Origin: Parablautia intestinalis
GTDB lineage: Bacteria; Bacillota; Clostridia; Lachnospirales; Lachnospiraceae
DNA: 64,000 bases
Reading direction: 5' to 3'
Assembly (NCBI GenBank): GCA_003612395.1
Contig: RAYQ01000015.1
Location: forward strand, 62,001-126,000
Shown here: one piece after another, positions 43,842-52,374 of the stretch
Layout of the letters: the number at the start of each line of letters is the position of its first letter
How positions within the stretch are numbered: position 1 is the stretch's first letter
Notes under the pieces: model-generated
The model's input: only the letters and a program-made list of their open reading frames with translations
What the model was told of the DNA's origin: nothing
Database searches by the model: none
Made by a program: the position numbers and the translations under genes

Positions 43842-45899
43842 TTACCAGCTCTTTGTAAGCTCCATATTCCAATCCAGTTCATAAGGACTGTCATCTGATC
43901 CCTTCAACATTTCGTAATAGCGGTAACGCTCCTTCGTGGGGGAATCCTCTTTAGAAGCGGAATCCCTGCTCCAGAACTGGAATCCAAGCATATATCCGTC
44001 TACCATTTCCTCCCAGGAAGAATAGAGCTTTTGCAGCACGAGAGAGTTTTCCAAAGAGGCGTCCATGGCCTCTTCATAAGTCATGTATCCAAGAATATAA
44101 AAATCTGCGTACAGCTGGTTTACCCTGCACAGATCCCAGGCAGCCATATAGTCTGCATCAAGGCCCTCCTGATACATATTGTAAGCTATCACATAGCGGT
44201 AGTCACTGGAGAGCTTAGTCTGTAAAAATTTTTTTCGAAACTCTTTTTCCTCCAAATCTAAAAGACCCATTTCCTTTAGTTCATCCATATATTCCTGACA
44301 GGTCTGCCTGTGGCCCTGCTGCTTTAAACGCTCTGCTGCCTCCAGTGCAGACTCTCTGTCGGTTATGTTCCAGCTGTTTTGAAGACCCCAGTCAGTCAGC
44401 TCCTTATTTTCTTCGGTAATCTTAAGACCGCCTACCAACCGCCAGTTAAATCCGTTGCTGTAGGTAAGGGGCGCGTAGGTGGCATTAAACCATAAAACCG
44501 TATCGGGAAGGGACGGCGGTGCAGACGTTCCTTCATTACCGCCCATAAGCATGGCCATTGTAATGGGAGCAGCCTTGCCGGCATCAGTGCTTTCCTGCTT
44601 TGAGTCGGAAACTTCCGGCTCCTTAGGGCCGCCGCAGTATTTAAAAAGGTCAATTCCATAGGCAGTTTCCAGCTCCGCAATAACGGCATCGGTAGAAGGA
44701 TCCCACTGCTCATAAGAAAGAAAAATTTCAAGGGCAAGATAAAAGGTATCGTCAATGGGAATGTAGCACAGAGCTTCCACTCTGGGCAGATATTCCTCTG
44801 ACTGATATCCCTTTTTTTCATAGGAGATTGCCATTTGCAGCGCATTTTCAAAACCGGGAACGGGCAGCATGGCGCTTCTTTGGACATTTCGTATAGTCTG
44901 TGTATTATGCAGCGCTGTTTCATATTTAATATCCGCAGAACTTTTCATCTCCGTGACTAAGGCGTTGCCGGAATAAATCTCTGAAACATCCGCACTGATC
45001 AAAACACCATGCAGAAATGAGTATGCGCTTGTCCGGTCTATGTCTGCAATCCGGGCTTTGGGCAGCATCAGGCTGCAATGGGCTTCCCTGTAATAGTCGG
45101 ATATGGAGGTAAGGCCCATATACGCATATCCTTCCACGTCTTCAAGGGCTTTATCCCCTTCTCTGGCCTGATAGGTATCCTGATCCATATTGACCTCCCA
45201 GGAGCTTCCGGGTTTAATTAAATCCAGGTTAATGCCATGGCAGGCAGCCAGCTCGTCAATAAGCGGCTCCGTATCCTCATCCGCATAATCTTCATACACA
45301 ATCGCGTTCCAGAGAATGCCGGCGCCGGAGGGCTGCATTTCCAGATAATAAAGCTGCCTTAATTCAAAGGACACGCCGTCATAGTCCACACCTCTGCCCG
45401 TAAAAATAAAATATCTGTCCTCCCCGTTTTCGATGATACCGGTATCTGCAACATCTATATAATCAGAATCCGCCTCGTGAGCGTACTTTTGTTTTAGTGT
45501 CAGATGGTCTTCAAAGGAAGCATAACGCTCAGCTGCTTCCCCGTAACCATATACATCAGCGGAATAAGAGATCCCATGCTGGTTAAGCGAGGCGAAACCG
45601 CTGGTAACTTCCGCATCCTTTGGCATATAAATTTCATACACCGCCCCCGGCTCATTAATATCCTCTATTTCCTTTTTCTCCAGATAAACAAAAGGACTTT
45701 CCTCATCCTTACTGTCAGCGCTGCCTTTAAAATCCTCAGAAGGCTCTGTATCCAAAGCGCTGTCCTTATTTGACATGTTCGTTTTCTTTTTAAACGAAGC
45801 CGATGCGCCGGACGGCTGAGTCCCGCACCCAGCAGACATAACCGACAATACCATCACTAAAACAAGCAAAATTATCCGTGTTCTGCAAATTCTTCCCAT
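43842..45899 (-). CDS. Large lipoprotein with a C-terminal DUF1266-like domain
   Basis: About 685 residues. The N-terminus has an Arg-containing start, hydrophobic stretch and lipobox LSVMSAGC, so it is predicted to be anchored outside the membrane. A low-complexity Ser/Lys/Asp linker follows, then two related beta-rich segments each with an ISYEKKGYQ/FLSYEQWDP style strand. Residues from about 510 on resemble DUF1266: AWDLCRVNQLYADFYILGYMTYEEAM and SWEEMVDGYMLGFQFW. No enzyme motif is recognised. ATG 45899 is preferred because GGGGGA precedes it at proper distance; an in-frame ATG at 45907 touches that site. It is a stand-alone gene. Confidence 0.65.
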   Translation of the reverse strand: MGRICRTRIILLVLVMVLSVMSAGCGTQPSGASASFKKKTNMSNKDSALDTEPSEDFKGSADSKDEESPFVYLEKKEIEDINEPGAVYEIYMPKDAEVTSGFASLNQHGISYSADVYGYGEAAERYASFEDHLTLKQKYAHEADSDYIDVADTGIIENGEDRYFIFTGRGVDYDGVSFELRQLYYLEMQPSGAGILWNAIVYEDYADEDTEPLIDELAACHGINLDLIKPGSSWEVNMDQDTYQAREGDKALEDVEGYAYMGLTSISDYYREAHCSLMLPKARIADIDRTSAYSFLHGVLISADVSEIYSGNALVTEMKSSADIKYETALHNTQTIRNVQRSAMLPVPGFENALQMAISYEKKGYQSEEYLPRVEALCYIPIDDTFYLALEIFLSYEQWDPSTDAVIAELETAYGIDLFKYCGGPKEPEVSDSKQESTDAGKAAPITMAMLMGGNEGTSAPPSLPDTVLWFNATYAPLTYSNGFNWRLVGGLKITEENKELTDWGLQNSWNITDRESALEAAERLKQQGHRQTCQEYMDELKEMGLLDLEEKEFRKKFLQTKLSSDYRYVIAYNMYQEGLDADYMAAWDLCRVNQLYADFYILGYMTYEEAMDASLENSLVLQKLYSSWEEMVDGYMLGFQFWSRDSASKEDSPTKERYRYYEMLKGSDDSPYELDWNMELTKSW

Positions 45900-46219
45900 T
45901 TCCGCCATTCCCCCGTTTTTCCAATTTATCCCTGATACAAATGCCTCCGTATTCATTCCTGCGAGCAATGAGCCAAGCGGCTGAGAATCAGACATTTGGC
46001 GAATGCCGCGAGGGGCAATACCCTGCTGCTCTGCAGCACTGCAAATTTGATGCCCCGCTGCTTACAGCGGGGTTGTTGACCTGGAGTACTTTTATACGCG
46101 ATTTTGGCTTCTTCAACCAGGAATATATCTGATAAAATTTTATCACGTAATAAATGCTATTTCAATAAATGAAAAAATACATTATAAATGGATATAATTT
46201 GATGCAAGGCAGCTTTTTG
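45900..46219. other. Intergenic stretch with a perfect hairpin
   Basis: No gene seen. CCCCGCTG-CTTA-CAGCGGGG (46053-46072) is a perfect 8-bp stem, and TGCTG-CTCTG-CAGCA lies near 46025-46039, with GCAAATTTG between them as in the other intergenic repeats. It lies upstream of the lipoprotein gene (minus strand) and downstream of the YesN-like gene. Confidence 0.55.
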
Positions 46220-47827
46220 TCAGCTGGACCAAGCCGCTGCCTGTTCCCGGTAAGCCGATGGGGAAATTCCCTTGCTTTTCTTAAAGCTGGTGGAAAAATA
46301 ATACTGATTTGCATACCCGCACTTCTCACTGATTTCCCTTAGGGAAAGAGTGGAATTTTCCAGATACTGGCACGCTGCCTCTATCCGTGTGGAAGTAATG
46401 GTGTCGCTGATGCTCACCTCCATATTTTTCTTAAAAAGCGCGCTTAAATAGGCCGGGCTCACATTGGCAAACCGCGCAATATCGTGGAGGCAGAGCTCGT
46501 TGTTCTGATAATTTTTCCGTATATACCCAAGGACCTGCCCGCACAACTGATTGTGGTAGGTTTTCAGGGAGATATCCAGCTTCTGGCAGGCAAGATTGCA
46601 GATTTCGGACAGCCATGAGAAAAATTCTTCGTTGGTGTTAAAGGAATATAGCTGGGAATAAGCCTGAATAATTTTTTCTTCCAAGTCCTTTGTTTCAATG
46701 TCCAGCTCATATAAAAATTTAAGCAGCCGTCCAAGCAGATTGTAGGTACGGACAAAGACAAAATCCTTTGCCTGATATTTATTCAAAAGATCTGCGGAAA
46801 ATTCTTTGATCCACAGCTCCATGGCCGGATAGTCCTTCTGGCAGATGAGGCGGATCAGTTCTTCCTCCCGGGCATCGGAAAAGGGTTCCAGGGAAAGGTT
46901 TTTGCCGAAGGCTTCCCTGGTATCAAATATGTTTTTCTGTGGAAAGAAAAAGCGGTATTCCAGAGCATGCTTTGCACTTTCATAGGATATATGCACGTTC
47001 CATAAGTCGGAGACAACGTTGCCGATACCGATATTCAAGGAAATACCGGAATCCTGATATTTGGCAATAATGTCCGCGGCTATTTTGTGAATGGTCTGCA
47101 AAAAGTGGTTTGCGCTAGAGCTGTTCTGACCTAAAATCAGCTCCAGAAAGTCAAAGCGCTTGATGAGATAAGAGCTGTCAAATATCTGACTAAAATCCCG
47201 GATGGTGTCATGGATTTGGTATAAAAGCATCTCGTACTGGACAACGCCTGACTCGTTTTTCAGCTCCGAAGCGTTCTCTATATTAAAAACGGTTACATTG
47301 AAAAAACGGTACTGCAAATCCAGATTAAGGTACTGCATATGGGAAGTTAAATGATAAGCCGCCTCTTTGCCGGAATAATTTAGAAGGTCAAGAAAGAATT
47401 TTTCAATCATGGCGGGACGGCTGAGCTCTAATAGCTTCATATTTTTCTGTTCACGGTCAATTAGGGCGCATGCGCCTTTAATTTTTTCGGCCAGGTAAAA
47501 ATAGTCAATTGGCTTTTCAATATAGTCGTACACGCCAATGCGGATTGCGTTTTTGGCGTATTCAAATTTATCATAAGCGGAAATCAACAGGATTTTTACA
47601 AAAGGGTTGCGGGATATTGCCAGCCTGCTCATGGAGATCCCGTCAAGGTCGGGCATCTCGATATCAGAAATAATAATATCCACGGATTCTTCCTTCAAAG
47701 CTTCGAGAGCGGAAAAACCGTTATATTTTATATGAGTGACCCGGGCGTCAAGGGCAGCCCAGTCAATATTTTTGTTGATTCCCTCAAGCGACAGCGCATT
47801 GTCGTCTACCAGCATAATTTTTTTCAT
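46220..47827 (-). CDS. YesN-type response regulator with AraC DNA-binding domain
   Basis: 535-residue regulator. The N-terminal receiver has LVDDNALSLEGI and the phospho-aspartate in VDIIISDIEMPDLDG (about residue 55), with the lysine in YIEKPID. A middle region of about 290 residues follows, and the C-terminus holds two AraC helix-turn-helix units (LCLHDIARFANVSPAYLSALFKK and LSLREISEKCGYANQYYFSTSFKK). It is preceded by its sensor gene with 1 bp between, and both are divergent from a sugar transporter operon which it probably activates. Confidence 0.93.
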   Translation of the reverse strand: MKKIMLVDDNALSLEGINKNIDWAALDARVTHIKYNGFSALEALKEESVDIIISDIEMPDLDGISMSRLAISRNPFVKILLISAYDKFEYAKNAIRIGVYDYIEKPIDYFYLAEKIKGACALIDREQKNMKLLELSRPAMIEKFFLDLLNYSGKEAAYHLTSHMQYLNLDLQYRFFNVTVFNIENASELKNESGVVQYEMLLYQIHDTIRDFSQIFDSSYLIKRFDFLELILGQNSSSANHFLQTIHKIAADIIAKYQDSGISLNIGIGNVVSDLWNVHISYESAKHALEYRFFFPQKNIFDTREAFGKNLSLEPFSDAREEELIRLICQKDYPAMELWIKEFSADLLNKYQAKDFVFVRTYNLLGRLLKFLYELDIETKDLEEKIIQAYSQLYSFNTNEEFFSWLSEICNLACQKLDISLKTYHNQLCGQVLGYIRKNYQNNELCLHDIARFANVSPAYLSALFKKNMEVSISDTITSTRIEAACQYLENSTLSLREISEKCGYANQYYFSTSFKKSKGISPSAYREQAAAWSS

Positions 47828-47828
47828 A

Positions 47829-49664
47829 TTAATTCTCTATCCTTTCCGGGAGTCCGATAATCTGGTCCCCCTCCATTTGAGCAAATTCTATCCTGATACA
47901 GGTATATTTGTAAGGGATACTCTCAATTTCAATATGTCCGCTTCCGTAATGTTCGCTGGAAATACGTGTGTTTACATTGCAGACTCCGAAATGCTTTTCA
48001 TAATTTACGGTCCGGCTCTTAAGGCTCTGACGCAGCTCTTTAAGCTTTTCCGCTGGAATGCCCGCCCCGTTGTCGCTTATTTTGATGATGACTGTATCGT
48101 CCCCATAAACGGCGGAGATTTGGATCCGGATATTTGGCGTCTGGGCGGATATGCCGTGTAAAATGCAGTTTTCCAGGAAAGGCTGGAGGGTAAATTTGCA
48201 GATCAGGAAGTTTTCTATGCCGCTTTCCAGCCGGATCTCCCAGTCCAGGTTATTGTTGTGGCAAAGCTTTTCCATATTGAGGTAAAGAGTGGCGATTTCA
48301 AGCTCGTCCCGAAGGAGAATAAGGTCGTTGGACTTATGCAGTGTCAGGCGGTAAAAACGGGTCAAATCACTAATCATCCGATCTGCCACGTCCAGTTTGC
48401 CCAGAGACTGGCAGGTCTTGACAGAGCCCAAAATATTGTACAGGAAATGCGGATTGATCTGAGACTGCAGAAGCTGGTATTTTAATCGTTCCTCCGTAAG
48501 AGACAATTCCAGAATGGACTTCAAATTATTTTGAATGGCAGCCTGCATCTGCTCGAAGGTCAGACCAAGCATATCAATTTCATCATACAAAGAAGGGTCA
48601 TCGGGTTTGGGAACGGTGAGGGGCTCATAAGAAGGAAGATTCGGATTGAGTCGAAATGCCTCCATTGCCTCCGACAGGGTATGGATGCGGACAGATAAAT
48701 TCCGGGAGATTAAAAGGATGACCAGAACCGTAACGGACAGGGCGGAAAGGAGAGCAATTAATATAGTTCGGAGCAGGACGACCGTGCTGCCCGTAACATA
48801 GCTTTTGGGGATATCCGTAATTTGATACCAACCGTTATCTAAAACAGCGGCGTGGATATAGGAACCCTCATAAAAGAAGTAAGGGGTTTTACAGTCAGAA
48901 AGCCTTTGCATAAGGTCGGGGGAGAGCTTCCTGCTGTAAAGAGCAGGGTCGGAGGACGCAATAACGGTTCCGTCCGGCATGGCGAGATAGCCGCAGGTGT
49001 CCGTGTTTGCAAAAGCCGTTGTAAGCATATTTGAAAATTCGGCCGTATCCATGAGAATAAAATAGGCATAGTCCAGCTGGCCGCTGCCTTGATTAAATAA
49101 CGCGCGACTGCAAATAATAGAGTCTGTTTTTTTATTGGATGACAATATAAAGGGCGTTTCAATCTGCAGCCTGTACAGCCACAGGGAGGATGCTCCGAGA
49201 GATTCTAAGTCCTGGCGGGACACCCCTAAAAGATCCAGCCTGCTCAAAGGGTAAAAATACAGCCCTTCGTTACTGCCGAAGTTTTCATCCTTTAAAAACA
49301 CGCAGATTTGATAAATATCAAAGGTAGATAAATACAGGGAGATATCGTTGCGAAGCTGTGTTATGGTGTCCATGTAAGTGGAAAGCTTCTGTTCGTTGGC
49401 GCTTTCCAGGGTATACATTTTAAATTGCAGAGCATCGGCTACATTTTCCGCCTGCCGGATTCTTGCAGAGAGCTGCACATGGAGCTGATCCCCTGCAAGG
49501 ATGGAAGCATCCATGGTTTTATCCCAGGCAATGGAACGGGAAACCGAGTAGGAAACAAAGCTGATAATGCCAAGAGGAATGACCGTACATAATAAGAAGG
49601 CAATCAGCAGCTTGGTCTGGAAGCGTGGGAACAGCCTGCGAAACCATCGAATTATTTTTTTCAT
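47829..49664 (-). CDS. YesM-type sensor histidine kinase
   Basis: Membrane sensor of about 612 residues. A first transmembrane helix lies near 16-38 and a second near 295-318, enclosing a large extracytoplasmic dCache-like domain; a HAMP segment follows. The His_kinase domain has QSQINPHFLYNILGSV with the phosphorylated histidine, and the ATPase domain has DNGAGIPAEK. This family senses carbohydrates directly or through a binding protein. ATG 49664 follows GGGGATTATC; an in-frame GTG at 49748 inside the dispersed repeat is rejected. Confidence 0.92.
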   Translation of the reverse strand: MKKIIRWFRRLFPRFQTKLLIAFLLCTVIPLGIISFVSYSVSRSIAWDKTMDASILAGDQLHVQLSARIRQAENVADALQFKMYTLESANEQKLSTYMDTITQLRNDISLYLSTFDIYQICVFLKDENFGSNEGLYFYPLSRLDLLGVSRQDLESLGASSLWLYRLQIETPFILSSNKKTDSIICSRALFNQGSGQLDYAYFILMDTAEFSNMLTTAFANTDTCGYLAMPDGTVIASSDPALYSRKLSPDLMQRLSDCKTPYFFYEGSYIHAAVLDNGWYQITDIPKSYVTGSTVVLLRTILIALLSALSVTVLVILLISRNLSVRIHTLSEAMEAFRLNPNLPSYEPLTVPKPDDPSLYDEIDMLGLTFEQMQAAIQNNLKSILELSLTEERLKYQLLQSQINPHFLYNILGSVKTCQSLGKLDVADRMISDLTRFYRLTLHKSNDLILLRDELEIATLYLNMEKLCHNNNLDWEIRLESGIENFLICKFTLQPFLENCILHGISAQTPNIRIQISAVYGDDTVIIKISDNGAGIPAEKLKELRQSLKSRTVNYEKHFGVCNVNTRISSEHYGSGHIEIESIPYKYTCIRIEFAQMEGDQIIGLPERIEN

Positions 49665-49679
49665 GATAATCCCCATGCA

Positions 49680-49701
49680 TATCGCAGGCCTGCCTGCGAT
49701 A
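49680..49701. repeat. GTATCGC-type palindrome, copy 1
   Basis: TATCGCAGG-CCTG-CCTGCGATA, perfect 9-bp stem, 16 bp upstream of the YesM-like start. Resembles 54441-54469. Confidence 0.65.
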
Positions 49702-49740
49702 CTGTTTAAATAGAAAGTCGGAAAATCCTGATTTTTCAAC

Positions 49741-49757
49741 CTAACCACGCTCCTCTC
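49741..49757 (-). repeat. Dispersed motif relative GAGAGGAGCGTGGTTAG, copy D
   Basis: On the minus strand it reads GAGGAGCGTGGTTA, differing at two positions from the core of copies A-C, and runs into TTGAAAAATCAGGATTTT, the start of the TTGAAAAATCA repeat. It lies upstream of the YesM-like gene. Confidence 0.5.
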
Positions 49758-49903
49758 TCTGCTTTCTTAAATTTATTTCCAAAAGCAATTTTGTTAAATT
49801 TATATTCAATAATAAAAGAATATAATCTATTATAAAAAGCGGCTTTTGCAAATTCAACCGATATAAAAATAATATAAACGATTCAAAAGAAATTGTATTT
49901 TTA

Positions 49904-49932
49904 TTGAACTTCCTTTTTGTTACCCTTAAATT
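49904..49932 (+). promoter_or_regulatory. Promoter of the carbohydrate ABC transporter operon
   Basis: TTGAAC (49904-49909), 17-bp spacer, TAAATT (49927-49932). A small GC palindrome GGCG-GTA-CGCC near 49944-49954 lies in the leader before AAGGAGG. Confidence 0.6.
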
Positions 49933-49978
49933 GTAGACAAACAGGCGGTACGCCGCCGGAAAAGAAGGAGGATAATCA

Positions 49979-51325
49979 ATGAAAAAGAAACTTATAAGCG
50001 TTTTGTTATCAGCGGCTCTTGTGTGCTCTGTTTTGGCAGGCTGCGGAAAGTCGGACAGCAATTCGGGGAGCAGCGCTGCTGCGGATGAAAGCGGTGCTGC
50101 AGATGCGGGCAGTGATGGGGCGGCCGCGCAAGATACGGCTCCGGCTGAGGCGGAAGCAGATACCGGAAGCAAGGATGGGGAATATGATTTAACCTTATAT
50201 ACCATCAATTCCACGGACGAGGACTTTAACGACTGGCTGGCTAACGTGGAGGGCGCTACCGGGTTAAAGATCAACGTGATTGCAGCACCTACGGATTCCG
50301 ACACAAGACAGCAGAAAATCACAACCATTCTCTCCACTGGCGATGCCAGCGTGGATATTCTGGAAATCAATGACGAGATGAGCGCATCCTTTAAGAACTC
50401 CGGCTGGCTGGAGGGATTAAATGACACTGTCATGACAGAAGATATCCGCGGTGAATTCCCTCAGGGGTATATGGCGGACATGATCACGGATAGGGACGGA
50501 CAGATCATCGGCGTTCCCGGATATTCAGGATATCTTGCATTCTGGGTAAATCAGGAAATTATGGATGAGGTGGGAATCACTTCTCTTGATACAAAAGAAG
50601 ATTACATGAAATATCTGGAAGCAGCTTCAGGGAACGGCAGATACGGCTACGGCGGTTCATGGGAAAAAACTTACGTGTTTAATGAGATTGCGCAGTTTGT
50701 AAATATGTTTGGCGGAGATTATCTTGACTGGACCAATCCGGCAAACAAGGAAGCGCTGGAGTTTTTCCATGAAATGGTAGAAAAGGGTTATACGCCTATT
50801 GACCAGATTGCCGATAAGTATGAGCAGATGAATCCCAAATTCAATGATGGAAAATACGGCAGTCTGTTTATGTGGGGCCTGGGAACAGATTACGACAAAG
50901 CAGGTATGCTTGGAGAGGACAAAATACATATGGCAATGGTTCCCCAGTTCACTGACCGGAAATACATCTTTACAGACTCATGGAGCTATGTATTAAATAC
51001 AGCTTCCGAGCACAAGGATGCGGCGATTAAATTCCTGCAGTATATGGCAAGCGAAGAAGGAATGAAAGCAAACTACGAAGCGTTTGACAGATATCCGGCC
51101 AGAAAAGACGTAGCGGAAAAGGTTGTTCCCGATACGGATCCCGCTAAGGAAATGTATTCCAGATATGCAAATGAATGTGTGGTAAAGGGACGTCCGATGC
51201 TACCTCAGACCATGGAATTTATTTCAGCAATGGGTACTATCTTCCAGTCTTACATGAAGGATGAAATAACAGTTGACGATTTCTGCGCTAAAGCACAGGA
51301 ATATGTGGAAACCTATAACAAATAA
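49979..51325 (+). CDS. Carbohydrate ABC transporter substrate-binding lipoprotein
   Basis: Family 1 solute-binding protein, 448 residues. The signal peptide MKKKLISVLLSAALVCSVLAGC ends with lipobox SVLAGC, followed by an Ala/Ser/Asp-rich linker. Features include the early LTLYTINSTDEDF strand, VDILEINDE, FWVNQEIMDEVG and the aromatic EFFHEMVEKGYTP region. It is encoded first in an operon with two permeases, divergent from the YesMN pair. A stable hairpin follows its stop, which would raise its mRNA level relative to the permeases. Closely related to the second binding protein encoded at 54485. Confidence 0.92.
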   Translation: MKKKLISVLLSAALVCSVLAGCGKSDSNSGSSAAADESGAADAGSDGAAAQDTAPAEAEADTGSKDGEYDLTLYTINSTDEDFNDWLANVEGATGLKINVIAAPTDSDTRQQKITTILSTGDASVDILEINDEMSASFKNSGWLEGLNDTVMTEDIRGEFPQGYMADMITDRDGQIIGVPGYSGYLAFWVNQEIMDEVGITSLDTKEDYMKYLEAASGNGRYGYGGSWEKTYVFNEIAQFVNMFGGDYLDWTNPANKEALEFFHEMVEKGYTPIDQIADKYEQMNPKFNDGKYGSLFMWGLGTDYDKAGMLGEDKIHMAMVPQFTDRKYIFTDSWSYVLNTASEHKDAAIKFLQYMASEEGMKANYEAFDRYPARKDVAEKVVPDTDPAKEMYSRYANECVVKGRPMLPQTMEFISAMGTIFQSYMKDEITVDDFCAKAQEYVETYNK

Positions 51326-51330
51326 AAAAT

Positions 51331-51379
51331 AAGCATTCTGCAGCCGGAAACCGTAGCGCGAAACGGCCGGCTGCTTTGC
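51331..51379 (+). terminator. Intercistronic hairpin between binding protein and permease genes
   Basis: GCAGCCGG (51340-51347) pairs with CCGGCTGC (51367-51374), with inner CCGT/ACGG and outer AAGCA/TGCTT. Such hairpins act as partial terminators or mRNA 3' stabilisers. Confidence 0.75.
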
Positions 51380-51398
51380 TTAAATAAAGGAGGATTGC

Positions 51399-52274
51399 AT
51401 GATCAGTAAAAAGTCGCTCCAGTGGATCGCATGGGTATTGATACTGCCGGTGCTGATCATAAGAGGATTTACCACAATCTATCCCATTTTAAAAACAGTG
51501 TTTAACAGTTTTTACGATATAAGGATTTTAAGTGGAATAAATGAATTTGCCGGTTTATCCAACTACATTAATGTATTTAAGGATCAAAAGGTTCTTACCA
51601 CCCTGGAATTTACCGGAATTTTTGTAGTAATTTCCATGTTTTTTCATATTATCTTGGGAGTCGGACTGGCACTAATTTTAAATATGAAGTTTAAAGGACG
51701 GCGCTTTCTGCGCACCATAGTGTTGATTCCCTGGGCAATGCCTGCTGTTGTAATCGGTATGGCGGGAAAGTGGGCGTTTAACAACGACTACGGTCTGATC
51801 AACGATTTTGTGCGCCGGTTTGTCCCGGATTTCCAGCTTAACTGGCTGATCAATACCGGAACGGCAAGAGCCGCGGTTATTTCCCTGGATTTGTGGAAGG
51901 ATCTCCCCTTCTTTGCCATTTTGATTTTGTCCGGCCTTCAGTTCATTTCCAGCGATATCTATGAGGCGGCCAAGGTGGACGGGGCAAACGGCGTTAAGTC
52001 CTTTCTATATATAACGCTGCCGCTTATTATGAGAAATGTGCTTACATTATGTATTCCTTTTACCCTCTGGCGCCTGACAGGATTCGATTTGGTTTACTCC
52101 ATGACATCAGGAGGCCCCGGTGAGGACACCTCCCTGATTGCATACCGTATTACAATGGAGGCGTTTACGAATTTGAATGTAGGATATGCCGCTGCGCTGG
52201 CGGTGCTTCTTTTCCTTGTAATGGCCGTATTTTCATGGTTTAATATGCGGTTTATGAGCAAGTTAGAAGATTGA
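51399..52274 (+). CDS. Carbohydrate ABC transporter permease (MalF/UgpA type)
   Basis: 291-residue permease with six hydrophobic segments. The coupling loop reads EAAKVDGANGVKSFLYITLPLI near 190-212 and the late GGPGEDTSLIAYRI segment is typical of this family. AAGGAGG lies 6 nt before the start. Its partner permease gene follows 100 bp later, separated by a copy of the TTGAAAAATCA palindrome. No ATPase gene is nearby; in Firmicutes a shared MsmK/MsiK-type ATPase often serves such systems. Confidence 0.93.
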   Translation: MISKKSLQWIAWVLILPVLIIRGFTTIYPILKTVFNSFYDIRILSGINEFAGLSNYINVFKDQKVLTTLEFTGIFVVISMFFHIILGVGLALILNMKFKGRRFLRTIVLIPWAMPAVVIGMAGKWAFNNDYGLINDFVRRFVPDFQLNWLINTGTARAAVISLDLWKDLPFFAILILSGLQFISSDIYEAAKVDGANGVKSFLYITLPLIMRNVLTLCIPFTLWRLTGFDLVYSMTSGGPGEDTSLIAYRITMEAFTNLNVGYAAALAVLLFLVMAVFSWFNMRFMSKLED

Positions 52275-52290
52275 TTCCTGTATGAAGGTC

Positions 52291-52350
52291 AGATTGAAAA
52301 ATCAGTGATTTCTCAACCGACAAATTTGCGCTTGCGCTCAAATTTGAGGA
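52291..52350. repeat. TTGAAAAATCA-type palindrome, copy 2
   Basis: GATTGAAAAATCA / TGATTTCTCAACC followed by CAAATTTGCGC-TTGCGCT-CAAATTTG. Alignable with 41407-41480 through both halves. It lies between two permease genes of one operon. Confidence 0.65.
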
Positions 52351-52374
52351 TTATTGGTTACTGGAGGTTATGTA

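Noticed and set aside
49665-49748. Longer N-terminus for the YesM-like kinase starting at GTG 49748
   Set aside because: The extension is encoded by the dispersed repeats and the GTATCGC palindrome; the ATG at 49664 has its own ribosome site and starts the usual basic and transmembrane N-terminus.
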